Shown: one piece after another, positions 1 to 8,570 of the stretch
How the letters are laid out: each line of letters opens with the position of its first letter
Position numbering within the stretch: position 1 is the stretch's first letter
Assembly (NCBI GenBank): GCA_044220875.1
Contig: JBGAQH010000003.1
Coordinates: 496,001 to 560,000 of the forward strand
DNA from: JAEUIT01 sp044220875
Lineage (GTDB): Bacteria > Planctomycetota > Phycisphaerae > Phycisphaerales > SM1A02
Length of the DNA: 64,000 nucleotides
Direction: 5' to 3'
The notes under the pieces: model-generated
Told to the model about the DNA's origin: nothing
Seen by the model: only the letters and a program-made list of their open reading frames with translations
Databases searched by the model: none
Program-made: the position numbers and the translations under genes

Positions 1-1
1 G

Positions 2-457
2 TCGGCGATCACCCGACTCGTCGACATGGGCGTGAAGCCCTTCCTCGTGGCCAGCGCCATTCAGGCGATCATGGCCCAGCGCCTCATCCGCATCCTCTGC
101 GAGAAGTGCAAGCAGAAGGATCCCGACCCCGACCGCAAGGTCCTTCGTCTGGTGAACATCTCCGACGAAGAGGTCCTCATGGGGAACGTCTGCAAGGCCA
201 AGGGCTGCGATGCCTGCGGCGGTGCGGGCTTCCGCGGCCGCAAGGCCATCTTCGAGCTGATGATCATGAACGCCGAGATTCGCGAGCTGGCGTTCAATCG
301 GGCTTCGGTCGGCAAGATCCGCCAGGCTGCGCTTCGCAACGGCATGCGGAGCCTTCTCGGAGACGGCAAGATCAAGATCCTCAAGGGCGTCACCACGCCC
401 GACGAAGTCGCCAAGTTCGCCCAGATCGAAGGCTTCAATCCCAACGAGATTCACTGA
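2..457 (+). CDS. GspE/PilB-family type II secretion / type IV pilus assembly ATPase (C-terminal part)
   Basis: This is the 3' end of a GspE/PilB/PulE ATPase whose start lies left of the window; the open frame runs in from the edge (about 151 residues visible). ATPases of this family are cytoplasmic hexamers that power pilin or pseudopilin assembly. What is seen is the segment after the nucleotide-binding core: the IMAQRLIRILCEKCK stretch, then CKAKGCDACGGAGFRGR, so two paired-cysteine sites typical of the family's zinc-binding module, then the C-terminal helical part. The Walker motifs are outside the window, so activity cannot be judged. It is followed 58 bp later by pilT and then by a second, complete GspE/PilB (2569-4332) with the same cysteine module, so the operon carries two assembly-type ATPases. 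Confidence 0.9.
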   Translation, partial: SAITRLVDMGVKPFLVASAIQAIMAQRLIRILCEKCKQKDPDPDRKVLRLVNISDEEVLMGNVCKAKGCDACGGAGFRGRKAIFELMIMNAEIRELAFNRASVGKIRQAALRNGMRSLLGDGKIKILKGVTTPDEVAKFAQIEGFNPNEIH

Positions 458-515
458 GCGCAGGACTGCACGCGAGACCCGTCGCGAGCCGACCGCCCCA
501 TAGACGGAACCACCC

Positions 516-1634
516 ATGTCCACGATTCAGATCGACAGACTCCTTGAGACCATCGTCCGGCAGGGCGCGTCCGACCTTCACCTGAGCGAAGGGCGTCCGC
601 CGACCATCCGCCTTCACGGCCGCCTTCGCAGCCTGCAGACCAAGGTGATGGACAAGGACGACCTCGTCACCCTGATGAAGTCGATCACGCCGGAGAAGCA
701 CCAGCAGGAGATGTCCGAGGTCGGCGGCACCGACTTCGGCTTTGCCTACGGCGACGCGGCCCGCTTCCGCGTCTCGGTCTTCCGTCAGCGCGGCGCCATC
801 TCGATGGTGCTCCGTCTCATTCCGAACAAGCTTCTGACCATCGAGCAGATCGGCTTGCCGCCGATCATCACCGACCTGCTTCGGCGTCCCCGTGGCCTCT
901 TCATCGTCACCGGCCCGACCGGCTCGGGTAAGACGACGTCGCTGGCGACCATGGTCGACTACATCAACGGCGAGCTCGACCGGCACATCGTGACCGTCGA
1001 AGACCCGATCGAGTACTACCACTACCACAAGAAGTCGGTCGTCAATCAGCGTGAGGTCGGCACCGACGTCACGAGCTTCTCCGAAGCCCTCCGCCGCGTG
1101 CTCCGTTCCGACCCCGACGTGATTCTGGTCGGCGAAATGCGAGACCTCGAGACGATCGAGGCCGCGATCCGAGCCGCCGAAACGGGCCACTTGGTGTTCG
1201 CCACCCTGCACACCACCGGTGCGGCAGGCACGATCAACCGAATCATCGACGCCTTCCCGGTGAATCAGCAGGCCCAGGTCCGCGTCCAGCTTTCGACCTC
1301 GCTGATCGCCGTCCTGAGCCAGCAGCTCCTCGCCCGCGTGGACAAGCCGGGCCGTGTCGCGGCCTACGAGTTCCTGGTCATCACCCCCGCGATCTCGAAC
1401 CTCATCCGCGAGAACAAGACCTTCCGCATCGACTCGGCCATCCAGACCGGCCGCAAGTTCGGCATGCAGCTCCTCGACGACCACCTCTGGTCGCTGTACA
1501 GCAAGGGGATCATTTCGGCGGAGGAAATGATCGACAAGAGCAAGGACCCGGGAGACCTCACCGACAAGGTCCACCGCTCGGGCGGCCAGGTCGGCCGACC
1601 GGAACTCGACGAGAAGTCCGACGAGGCACCCTGA
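516..1634 (+). CDS. pilT: PilT-family type IV pilus retraction/twitching ATPase
   Basis: A complete PilT-type secretion ATPase of 372 aa, the usual length for PilT (about 340-380). The protein starts with the PilT N-terminal domain (ASDLHLSEGRPPTIRLHGRL), followed by the RecA-like core: Walker A GPTGSGKTT with Lys139, the Asp box around VEDPIEYYH, Walker B VGEMRD and the His box TGHLVFATLHT. All key residues are present, so it should be an active hexameric ATPase that drives pilus depolymerisation or retraction. It lacks the CxxC zinc module of GspE/PilB, as expected for PilT. The ATG at 516 places the conserved N-terminus correctly; the ribosome binding site is weak. It lies between two GspE/PilB genes. 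A second PilT-like gene occurs at 49385-50518. Confidence 0.93.
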   Translation: MSTIQIDRLLETIVRQGASDLHLSEGRPPTIRLHGRLRSLQTKVMDKDDLVTLMKSITPEKHQQEMSEVGGTDFGFAYGDAARFRVSVFRQRGAISMVLRLIPNKLLTIEQIGLPPIITDLLRRPRGLFIVTGPTGSGKTTSLATMVDYINGELDRHIVTVEDPIEYYHYHKKSVVNQREVGTDVTSFSEALRRVLRSDPDVILVGEMRDLETIEAAIRAAETGHLVFATLHTTGAAGTINRIIDAFPVNQQAQVRVQLSTSLIAVLSQQLLARVDKPGRVAAYEFLVITPAISNLIRENKTFRIDSAIQTGRKFGMQLLDDHLWSLYSKGIISAEEMIDKSKDPGDLTDKVHRSGGQVGRPELDEKSDEAP

Positions 1635-1700
1635 GGTGGCGGCGGCGAGGGGACTCGCCGCACCCGCCCAGTCCGATCGCTCCCGCACGTCAACCAACCA

Positions 1701-1735
1701 CCGAGGCCGGCATTCCGCCGGCCTCGGTGCTTTCA
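1701..1735 (+). terminator. Hairpin downstream of pilT, probable terminator
   Basis: A perfect 11-bp stem, CCGAGGCCGGC (1701-1711) and GCCGGCCTCGG (1717-1727), with a 5-nt loop, followed by TGCTTTC. The U-tract is short. It lies 66 bp after the pilT stop, and the next gene starts 840 bp further on, which fits the end of a transcript. Confidence 0.65.
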
Positions 1736-1862
1736 TGGGCTCTCGGACGTCGGGCGGGCCGAGGCCCGAGCGCCGGGTCGGGCGTGCGGCGATCGCGGTC
1801 CCCTGGGAGATCACCCGGGCGATCGCGGGCAGGCGTTTCCTCGTGAGCGTGGACGAGAGAGT

Positions 1863-2066
1863 GGACAGGCACCGCCGCGCCCCGACGAGGGACGGGCAGC
1901 ACCAGGGGGGAGACTGGTCGACGCCTTCGGCGGCGCGAGTCTGGGTGCAAGCCTGGGCGCAAGTCTGGTCAGGCAGTCGGCGCGTGGCAGGGCGGGTAGG
2001 GACAGGCACACAACCTTGCCCACAACCTCGCCCACAACTTGGATGGACAACTTGGATGGACAGGCA
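1863..2066. repeat. Short dispersed repeats GGACAGGCA (three copies) and a 13-bp tandem duplication
   Basis: GGACAGGCA occurs at 1863-1871, 2000-2008 and 2058-2066. AACTTGGATGGAC is present as two head-to-tail copies (2036-2048 and 2049-2061) running into the third one. From memory, GGACAGGCAC-type words occur in REP-like sequences linked to RAYT (REP-associated tyrosine transposase) genes in diverse bacteria, so this may be a degraded REP-type element; no transposase is present here. Confidence 0.4.
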
Positions 2067-2174
2067 TGTTGGCGCCCCCTTTTCGCGTCCGGCGCCGCCA
2101 ACCTCCGTCGTCACGACGACCGGGGTCCAACCCCGTTCTTCGGGTCGTCACGCTTGCGGAGTAATCCAACTGTC

Positions 2175-2192
2175 CTTTCAAAAACTTGAAAG
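2175..2192. promoter_or_regulatory. Palindrome CTTTCAA-N4-TTGAAAG, possible regulator operator
   Basis: A perfect 7-4-7 inverted repeat with an A-rich spacer (AAAC) in an otherwise GC-rich intergenic region, 377 bp upstream of gspE. It shares the TTTCA...TGAAA arms with the palindrome in front of the GbsR/MarR-like regulator gene (27846-27863). An operator role is inferred from that similarity only. Confidence 0.4.
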
Positions 2193-2568
2193 TCCGTTGC
2201 GTGCGAGGCGGGGTCGAGGGCGGATGATGCGGGTGTGTGGGGTGTCGGGCCGGCCGGCGGAGGGCGAACACGCTTCCGAGTCGTCCACGCCGGTCGGCTC
2301 CGACCCTTCCCGCACGCACCCTCTGCAGGGCGTGGAGTCTTTCCGGACTGGACGACAGTGACGTCGCCATGTCGGATCGAGGCGCATCGGACGCGATGCG
2401 TCGCACTCACCGTCGTGCTCGGATCTGGCTCAGGCGACGCCCTGCGATCGCACTGCGCTGGTCCCCGAGCATCGGGCGGTGAATCGCCACGCGGGTCGGT
2501 CGCGCTTCATCGACAACGTCGAGTGGAAGGCGACCTCATCGACACCGGTTCGAACGAGTTACGCGCGC

Positions 2569-4332
2569 ATGCCTCCACCCACCACTGGTTCTACCTCGGT
2601 CAATCCTGATGAGCTCAAGGGACGGCGCTTCGGGCGCGTTCTCACCAAGCTCGGCAAGGTCACCCGCGAACAGGTCCACGAAGCCCTTGCGCTTCAGCAG
2701 GGACCGCGAAAGGGAGAGCCGGTCGGCCAGCTTCTGGTCAGCCTGGGCTACATCACCGCCGAAGACGTGCAGGAGGCCCTCGCCGGCCAGCAGGGGATGC
2801 GCTACGTCCACCTGAAGGACCTGGCGATTCCGGATGCCGCCGCCAACGCGTTGCCGGCCGAGACCGCCAACACCTACGGCGTCGTGCCGATCGAATTCGA
2901 TCCGCAGACCCGCCGCCTCACCATCGCCCTGAAGGACCCCGAGAACTTCAAGGCGGTCGACGACCTTCGGATGCTCATGGGCTTCAAGGTCACCGCGGTC
3001 GTCGCCCCCTCGAGCGAGGTCGACGAGGTCCTCCGGACCAAGTACGCGAACAAGTCGACCTCGATGTCGACGATCTACGCCGAGGCCGCCCAGAGCGACG
3101 CGATCGCGGCGGTCGCCGGCCGCGGCGACTCGATCGACCTCTCCTCGCTGGAAAGCGCCGCCAGCGACAACAAGGTCGTTCAGCTCCTCAACGCGGTGCT
3201 CATGCAGGCGATCCGCGACAAGGCCTCGGACATCCACTTCGAGCCCTTCGAGAGCGAGTTCAAGATGCGGTACCGCATCGACGGCGTGCTCTACGAGATG
3301 ATCCCGCCGCCGAAGCAGCTGGCCCTCCCGATCGTCAGCCGCGTCAAGGTCATGGCGAAGCTGAACATCGCCGAGCGCCGCCTCCCGCAGGACGGCCGCA
3401 TCGAGCTGCACATCGGCGGCGTCCCGATCGACCTCCGCGTCGCCGTCCTCCCGACGATGTTCGGCGAGTCGGTCGTCATGCGCGTCCTCGACCGGTCGAA
3501 CGTCCAGCTCTCCCTCGACCGCATCGGTCTCCGCGAGGACGACCTGGCCCTGATGCGGACGATCATCAACAAGCCCAACGGCATCGTCGTCGTCACCGGA
3601 CCGACCGGCTCGGGCAAGACGACCACGCTCTATGCGGCGCTCAACGAGCTGAACGAGCCGGACACCAAGATCCTCACCGCCGAGGACCCGGTCGAATACG
3701 ACATCGAGGGACTGATCCAGTGCCAGGTGAACACGGAGCAGGAGCTGACCTTCGCCCGACTTCTCCGCAGCTTCCTCCGTCAGGACCCCGACATCATCCT
3801 CGTCGGCGAAATCCGCGACCTTGAGACCGCCCAGATCGCCATTCAGGCGTCGCTGACCGGCCACTTGGTCTTCACCACGCTGCACACCAACGACGCCCCG
3901 TCGTCGATCCTCCGTCTGGTCGACCTCGGCGTCGAGACCTTCCTCCTGACGGCGACGATCGAGGCGATCGTCGCCCAGCGACTCGTGCGCCGCATCTGCG
4001 TCCACTGCAAGGAACAGTACGTGCCGACCGAGGAGCAGCTCATGGAGCTGGCCCTCAAGCCCGCCGATTGCGTCGGCCGCACCTTCTGCCGCGGCAAGGG
4101 CTGCGACAAGTGCAACCGGTCGGGCTATCGCGGCCGACTGGCGATCTTCGAAATCATGCAGCTCGACGACGACATGCGCGAGCTGGTGATGCAGCAGGCC
4201 TCGACCGCGGTCATCCGCGCCGAGGCCCGCAAGCGCGGCATGCGAACGCTGCGCGAGTCGGGCCTGCTCTCGATCTTCGAGGGCCAGACCACGATCGACG
4301 AGGTCGTTCGCGAGACGATCGTCGAAGAGTGA
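2569..4332 (+). CDS. GspE/PilB-family type II secretion / type IV pilus assembly ATPase
   Basis: A full-length assembly ATPase. From the ATG at 2569 (MPPPTTGSTSVNPDELKGRR) it is 587 aa, close to the normal GspE/PilB length of about 560-590; the frame opens further upstream at 2479, but the extra 30 residues match nothing known. Order of parts: an MshEN-type N-terminal domain (VLTKLGKVTREQVHEALALQ and GQLLVSLGYITAEDVQEALA), the N2 domain (SDIHFEPFESEFKMRYRIDG), the ATPase core with Walker A GPTGSGKTTT (Lys350), the Asp box EDPVEYD, Walker B VGEIRD and the TGHLVFTTLHTN His box, then a CxxC zinc module (CVHCK and CRGKGCDKCNRSGYRGR). MshEN domains in some family members bind cyclic di-GMP. The platform protein gene follows 73 bp later. 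Confidence 0.93.
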   Translation: MPPPTTGSTSVNPDELKGRRFGRVLTKLGKVTREQVHEALALQQGPRKGEPVGQLLVSLGYITAEDVQEALAGQQGMRYVHLKDLAIPDAAANALPAETANTYGVVPIEFDPQTRRLTIALKDPENFKAVDDLRMLMGFKVTAVVAPSSEVDEVLRTKYANKSTSMSTIYAEAAQSDAIAAVAGRGDSIDLSSLESAASDNKVVQLLNAVLMQAIRDKASDIHFEPFESEFKMRYRIDGVLYEMIPPPKQLALPIVSRVKVMAKLNIAERRLPQDGRIELHIGGVPIDLRVAVLPTMFGESVVMRVLDRSNVQLSLDRIGLREDDLALMRTIINKPNGIVVVTGPTGSGKTTTLYAALNELNEPDTKILTAEDPVEYDIEGLIQCQVNTEQELTFARLLRSFLRQDPDIILVGEIRDLETAQIAIQASLTGHLVFTTLHTNDAPSSILRLVDLGVETFLLTATIEAIVAQRLVRRICVHCKEQYVPTEEQLMELALKPADCVGRTFCRGKGCDKCNRSGYRGRLAIFEIMQLDDDMRELVMQQASTAVIRAEARKRGMRTLRESGLLSIFEGQTTIDEVVRETIVEE

Positions 4333-4405
4333 CCCCGCCCGCCGCCCCGAACACGTCCACTCCTGACTTCCTCAGACTTCCGCCACCTTTTCCCCATACA
4401 CACCT

Positions 4406-5704
4406 ATGCCCACCTATGCCTACGAAGCGATGAACTCCTCTGGCAAGAACCAGAAGGGGACCATCGAGGCCAACAGCAGCGAAGAGGCGATCAAGCAGAT
4501 CCGCTCGCAAGGGTTCTTCCCGACCTCCGTGCGCGAGCAGAAGGTGAAGGGCGGCGGCGGCGAGACCAAGGGCGGCGCCCCGCGCGAGGTCACGAAGAAG
4601 AAGAAGGGCAAGAGCATCAACTTCTCGATCGGCGGCATCGGCCTGAAGCGCATGACGCTTTTCACCCGACAGCTCTCGACGCTCCAGGACGCAGGCCTTC
4701 CGCTCCTTCGCTCGCTTCAGATCCTCGAGTCGCAGCAGCGCCCCGGCCTGCTGAAGTCGATCCTCGGCGGCGTCTGCGAGGACGTCGAAAGCGGCTCGAC
4801 CCTGAGCGACGCCCTCGCCAAGCACCCCAAGGCGTTCGACCGCCTCTACTGCAAGATGGTCAGCGCCGGCGAGATCGGCGGCGTGTTGGACGTCATCCTC
4901 CAGCGCCTCGCCGACTTCATGGAGAAGGGCCAGCGCCTGCGCCGCCGCATCAAGGGCGCCCTCATCTACCCGGTGGTGGTCATCTCGATCGCGATCATGA
5001 TCGTCACCGGCATCATGTATTACGTCATCCCGAAGTTCCAGGAGATCTTCAACGACTTCGACGTGCAGCTCCCGAAGCTCACGATCTTCCTCGTCTCCGC
5101 GAGCAAGTGGGTGGCGGGGCAGTCGAGCAAGGATCAGGTCGTGCCCGGCGCGATCTGGGTGCTGGCCAGTCCCTTCCTGATCTTCATCTTCTTCAAGCTG
5201 GTGCGAAAGACGGCGCCGGGGCGGGCGTACACGGACATCATCCGCGTGAAGCTGCCGGTGCTCGGGCCGCTCATCAAGAAGACATCGATTGCCCGCTTCA
5301 CCCGAACGCTCGGCACCCTCATCAGCGCCGGCGTGCCGATTCTCGAGGCGATCAACATCACCAAGGACACGTCGGGCAACTTCGTCTTCGAACGCGCCCT
5401 GGGCAAGGTCCACGACTCGATCCGCGAGGGCGACACCTTCGCCAATCCGCTGCGCGAGTCGAAGGTCTGCGACGCCATCGTCGTGAACATGATCGACGTC
5501 GGCGAAGAGACCGGCGACCTCGACGTCATGCTCATGAAGATCGCCGACAACTACGACGAAGAGGTCGACGTCGCGGTCGCCAGCCTCCTGTCCCTGCTCG
5601 AACCCTTCATGGTCGTCATCCTCGGCGGCATCGTCGGCACCATCGTGTTGGCGCTCTTCCTCCCGCTGGTGTCCATGATCGAAAGCGTCTCCCAGGCCAA
5701 GTGA
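4406..5704 (+). CDS. GspF/PilC-family inner-membrane platform protein
   Basis: 432 aa, similar to GspF/PilC (about 400). It is the polytopic inner-membrane platform that couples the assembly ATPase to (pseudo)pilin polymerisation. Two GspF domains are visible, the first from MTLFTRQLSTLQDAGLPLLRSL, the second from IARFTRTLGTLISAGVPILEAI, each followed by the conserved VGEETG/AGEIGGVLD type motif. Hydrophobic segments occur near residues 190-210 (YPVVVISIAIMIVTGIMYYV), 245-260 and the C-terminus (PFMVVILGGIVGTIVLALFL). A lysine-rich linker (KKKKGK) lies between a short N-terminal cytoplasmic domain and the first GspF domain. The start ATG at 4406 has no clear Shine-Dalgarno sequence. Confidence 0.93.
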   Translation: MPTYAYEAMNSSGKNQKGTIEANSSEEAIKQIRSQGFFPTSVREQKVKGGGGETKGGAPREVTKKKKGKSINFSIGGIGLKRMTLFTRQLSTLQDAGLPLLRSLQILESQQRPGLLKSILGGVCEDVESGSTLSDALAKHPKAFDRLYCKMVSAGEIGGVLDVILQRLADFMEKGQRLRRRIKGALIYPVVVISIAIMIVTGIMYYVIPKFQEIFNDFDVQLPKLTIFLVSASKWVAGQSSKDQVVPGAIWVLASPFLIFIFFKLVRKTAPGRAYTDIIRVKLPVLGPLIKKTSIARFTRTLGTLISAGVPILEAINITKDTSGNFVFERALGKVHDSIREGDTFANPLRESKVCDAIVVNMIDVGEETGDLDVMLMKIADNYDEEVDVAVASLLSLLEPFMVVILGGIVGTIVLALFLPLVSMIESVSQAK

Positions 5705-5752
5705 CGCTCCGATCGAGCGCACCTGCCACACACCCCTGACGGGAGTCTTCGC

Positions 5753-6859
5753 ATGACCTGTCCGCCCCGCATCACCCTCAGCCACTCGCCTCGCAGGCTG
5801 CGGGGTCACCTCCGGCGCGCCTTCTCGCTCGTCGAGCTGCTGGTGGTGATCGCGATCATCATCGCCCTGCTCGGCGCGCTGCTGGCGGCGCTGGCGCTCG
5901 CCGGACGCCGGGCCCAGTCCGCCCAGACGCAGACGCTGCTCACCTCGATCTCGAATGGCCTCACCTCCTTCCAGACCGACGTGGGCTATCTGCCGCCGGT
6001 GTTGGGCAAGGCCCCGTGGACGGCGGGGGCTCCGACGGTGAACAACGCCCGCGACTACATGGTGCAGCCGGCGTGGACGCTCGCCCCGAACGGTTCGCCC
6101 GACGCCACGTCGGTCGACCGCCTCCAGCGCTGGTACTCGTACACCTCGCTGCCGGACTACCTGCTCGGCTACGGCGACCGGACCCAGGACGGCAACGGCG
6201 CCTACCAGGGGCAGACGACGCCGGCGAACTCGCCCGGCGCCCGCGAGCCGCTGCTGGGCATCCGCCATCCGGGGGCCGACGGGTACTGGAACGGCGTCAT
6301 CAATCCGCGACCGAGCGGCGCACCGGGGACGCTGCTCAGTCGCAATCCGCTTGACACGACCGCTCCCTACAACGTGAACGTCGCCAACGGCGCGATGGTG
6401 CAGGGCAAGGTCTTCGGTCCCTACCTGCAGCTCGCCGACTCGACCAACCTCGGCGGCATCAAGGGCTACGACGCGAACGGTGAGCCGATCATCGTCACCG
6501 CCGGCGAGGACCCGACCTTCCCCTCGCTCCCCAAGGTCTTCATCGACTACTGGGGCAGCCCGATCAGCTACTACCGCCGGCCCTACATCGTGCCCGACCT
6601 CAAGTCCTTCGAGCGCTACGGATCGAATCAGGTCGGCCGCGACCTGGGCGACATCTTCGCCCTGCGTCCCTCCGAATACCGACCGGGCGAGGATCTCGCG
6701 GGCGTGAACGACGCGGCGGGCGACGGCAGCACGCTCGGGCGGCTCAAGTCCGCCAACTTCGCGATCTTCTCGCGAGGCGCCGACAAGAGCTGGGACCGCA
6801 CGACGCGACGCGACGAGAACGGTTTCAACCGCGACAACATCGTGGAGGCCGGCCAGTGA
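5753..6859 (+). CDS. Prepilin-type N-terminal cleavage/methylation domain protein (pseudopilin)
   Basis: 368 aa. A basic leader (residues 1-23, ending RRA) precedes the type IV prepilin motif FSLVELLVVIAIIIALLGAL with the conserved Glu five residues after the cleavage point, followed by an aliphatic helix typical of pseudopilins. The residue before the cleavage point is Ala, not the usual Gly. The rest is a large globular domain with no family I recognise, rich in Pro, Tyr and Asn. GGGAG lies 7 nt before the ATG. This is the first of five prepilin-like genes in a row; its stop overlaps the next start (GTGA), implying translational coupling. It is longer than classic GspG (about 145 aa), as is common in planctomycete pilin-like proteins. 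Confidence 0.85.
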   Translation: MTCPPRITLSHSPRRLRGHLRRAFSLVELLVVIAIIIALLGALLAALALAGRRAQSAQTQTLLTSISNGLTSFQTDVGYLPPVLGKAPWTAGAPTVNNARDYMVQPAWTLAPNGSPDATSVDRLQRWYSYTSLPDYLLGYGDRTQDGNGAYQGQTTPANSPGAREPLLGIRHPGADGYWNGVINPRPSGAPGTLLSRNPLDTTAPYNVNVANGAMVQGKVFGPYLQLADSTNLGGIKGYDANGEPIIVTAGEDPTFPSLPKVFIDYWGSPISYYRRPYIVPDLKSFERYGSNQVGRDLGDIFALRPSEYRPGEDLAGVNDAAGDGSTLGRLKSANFAIFSRGADKSWDRTTRRDENGFNRDNIVEAGQ

Positions 6860-7647
6860 ACGACGAGATGACCACACACTTCCTCTTCTCCGCGCACGCC
6901 GCCGCCCGGCGCACGATTCGCCGCGGCTTCAGCCTGCTCGAACTCATGATCGTCGTGGCGATCATCGTGATCCTCGTCGGCCTGACCCTGGCGGTGATCA
7001 CGCCGATCCTCGTCAAGAACGAGGAACGCACCACGCGCAACGTCCTGACCCAGCTCGACGCGGCCGTCGAGGAGTGGGAACGGTCGGTCGACCGGCGCGT
7101 CACCTTCCAGAACGCCACGGCCGACACAGGCAACTGGGACATTCCGTTCAATCCCGATCTGAACGCGGCGTTCAGTGTCGCGGAGAACACGCTCGCCGCG
7201 CCCTTCAACAGCAGCCTGCCCGACCAGCGCACCGTCTTCCTGCTGCAGATCATGGGTCAGCAGCCGACGTCGCGCGACCTGCTCGCCAAGATCCCGTCGC
7301 AGTACTTCCACAACACGAAGCTCGTGAACCCGACGCCCTCGAGCGGCGAGTTCTCGAGCATCAAGGGCGCCTATGACGCATGGGGTACGCCGATCGTCGC
7401 GATCTTCCCCGGCCGCGACTACGGCGCGAACGAGCAGGCCTCGGTGATCAAGGACCTCGACGGCACCATCCGATGCGTCTGCGAGAACGGCACCACCCCG
7501 ACCACCAGCGGGTGGGGGGTGTGCCGCAACCGGCGCGTGCTGTTCGTCTCGGCCGGTCCCGACCAGTCGTTCGTCGACATCGCCAGCACGACCACCGTCG
7601 ACGAGCGGGCCGACAACATCTACTCCTACGGACAGGAGGGCGAGTGA
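6856..7647 (+). CDS. Prepilin-type N-terminal cleavage/methylation domain protein
   Basis: 263 aa from a GTG start that overlaps the preceding stop by 4 nt. After a 24-residue basic leader ending RRG comes FSLLELMIVVAIIVILVGLT, a textbook class III signal with Gly at -1 and Glu at +5. A helix (LDAAVEEWERSVDRR) follows, then a globular domain of unknown function ending in a GspG-like patch: DAWGTPIVAIFPGRDYG and LFVSAGPDQSF resemble the 'D-x-W-G-x-P ... S-x-G-x-D' pattern of major pseudopilins. That makes this the best GspG-like candidate of the set. The stop (7645-7647) shares one base with the next ATG. Confidence 0.85.
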   Translation: MNDEMTTHFLFSAHAAARRTIRRGFSLLELMIVVAIIVILVGLTLAVITPILVKNEERTTRNVLTQLDAAVEEWERSVDRRVTFQNATADTGNWDIPFNPDLNAAFSVAENTLAAPFNSSLPDQRTVFLLQIMGQQPTSRDLLAKIPSQYFHNTKLVNPTPSSGEFSSIKGAYDAWGTPIVAIFPGRDYGANEQASVIKDLDGTIRCVCENGTTPTTSGWGVCRNRRVLFVSAGPDQSFVDIASTTTVDERADNIYSYGQEGE

Positions 7648-8570
7648 TGCCTTTCCTGAACCTCATGCACCTCCAGCCCATGCGGCGGCGAGCTCGCCGA
7701 AGCCGCGTCGCGTTCACGCTCATTGAGCTCCTCGTCGTGATCGGCATTCTCGCGCTCCTGGCGGTCCTCACCGTGATCTCCGCTCAGCGCCTGAGCCGGA
7801 CGTCGCGGGTGAGCTCGGCCGTGAACGCCGTCGCCAACATGCTGCAGGTCGCGCGGGCCCACGCCATCCGCGAGAACAAGCTCACCGTCGTCGTCTTCCG
7901 ACCGATCTGGGACGTCAACAACAAGCAGAAGCCGCAGCAGACCGAGATGTTGGTCGCGGCCTGGACCGGCGAGACCTTCGCCTTCAACGTCTACGCCGAC
8001 GGTCAGAAGGACCTCGCCGATCGCTTCCTCCCGGTGAACGGCATCAAGGCCCAGAAGCTGCCCGCCGGCATCAAGGTCGCCGGTCCGCTCTTCGAGGACG
8101 GTCAGGACGGCAATTGGGTCACGCAGGGCGAGATGCCCATGATCATGCAGGGCTGCAAGGAGGGCATCCTCTACAGCCGCATGATCGCGGTGATGTTCGC
8201 CTCCGACGGTTCGCTGGTCACCGCGAACCCGCGGGCGAGCGGCAAGGACACGAAGAGCTTCGTCGACTTCAACCTGATCGACTCGAACAACAACGGCGAC
8301 CTCCAGGACTGCGAGACCCCGGGCGGCTGCGCCAGCGGCAACTTCCAGACCTTCTGGATGCAGGACTCCGTGGACGACGAGTGCAACCTCACGGTCGTGC
8401 CGTTCCTCGCCGTCTACGACGATCGCGCCGCCCGCGAGATCAAGACCCTCGACTGGAGCAACGACGGCAACATGGCCCTCGAGCTCTGCGGCGGCACGGG
8501 CTTCATCTCGACCAACGCCCAACGCATCCACTTCAATCGCTACACCGGTGTGGCGGAGGTTCAGCAGTGA
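7647..8570 (+). CDS. GspH-like prepilin-type N-terminal cleavage/methylation domain protein
   Basis: 307 aa. The ATG at 7647 overlaps the previous stop by one base and is preceded by GGAGGG, so it is preferred over the longer open frame upstream. The leader ends RVA and is followed by FTLIELLVVIGILALLAVLT, again with Ala instead of Gly at -1. The segment SSAVNAVANMLQVARAHAIRENKLTVVVF resembles the GspH/FimT minor pseudopilin pattern, where a helix is followed by a beta strand. The remainder is a beta-rich domain of unknown fold with several paired cysteines (DCETPGGCASGNF). The stop overlaps the next GTG by 4 nt. Confidence 0.83.
   Translation: MPFLNLMHLQPMRRRARRSRVAFTLIELLVVIGILALLAVLTVISAQRLSRTSRVSSAVNAVANMLQVARAHAIRENKLTVVVFRPIWDVNNKQKPQQTEMLVAAWTGETFAFNVYADGQKDLADRFLPVNGIKAQKLPAGIKVAGPLFEDGQDGNWVTQGEMPMIMQGCKEGILYSRMIAVMFASDGSLVTANPRASGKDTKSFVDFNLIDSNNNGDLQDCETPGGCASGNFQTFWMQDSVDDECNLTVVPFLAVYDDRAAREIKTLDWSNDGNMALELCGGTGFISTNAQRIHFNRYTGVAEVQQ

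Larger units (their letters stand above)
1736..2568. other. 833-bp intergenic region without a convincing gene
   Basis: Several open frames cross this stretch on both strands, but they are rich in Arg, Pro and Gly, show no recognisable domain, and look like the by-product of high GC. It does hold short direct repeats (GGACAGGCA three times; a 13-bp tandem duplication at 2036-2061) and a palindrome at 2175-2192. It separates pilT from gspE, so it probably carries the promoter of the long gspE-to-gspK operon. I could not assign a clear -35/-10 pair. Confidence 0.5.

Noticed and set aside
1636..2361. 241-aa plus-strand open frame between pilT and gspE
   Set aside because: No domain, Arg/Pro/Gly/Thr-rich, and contains the terminator hairpin and repeats within it.
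4211..6877. 888-aa minus-strand open frame
   Set aside because: Opposite gspE, gspF and the first prepilin gene, all with clear motifs; composition is Arg/Val/Asp-rich with no recognisable domain.
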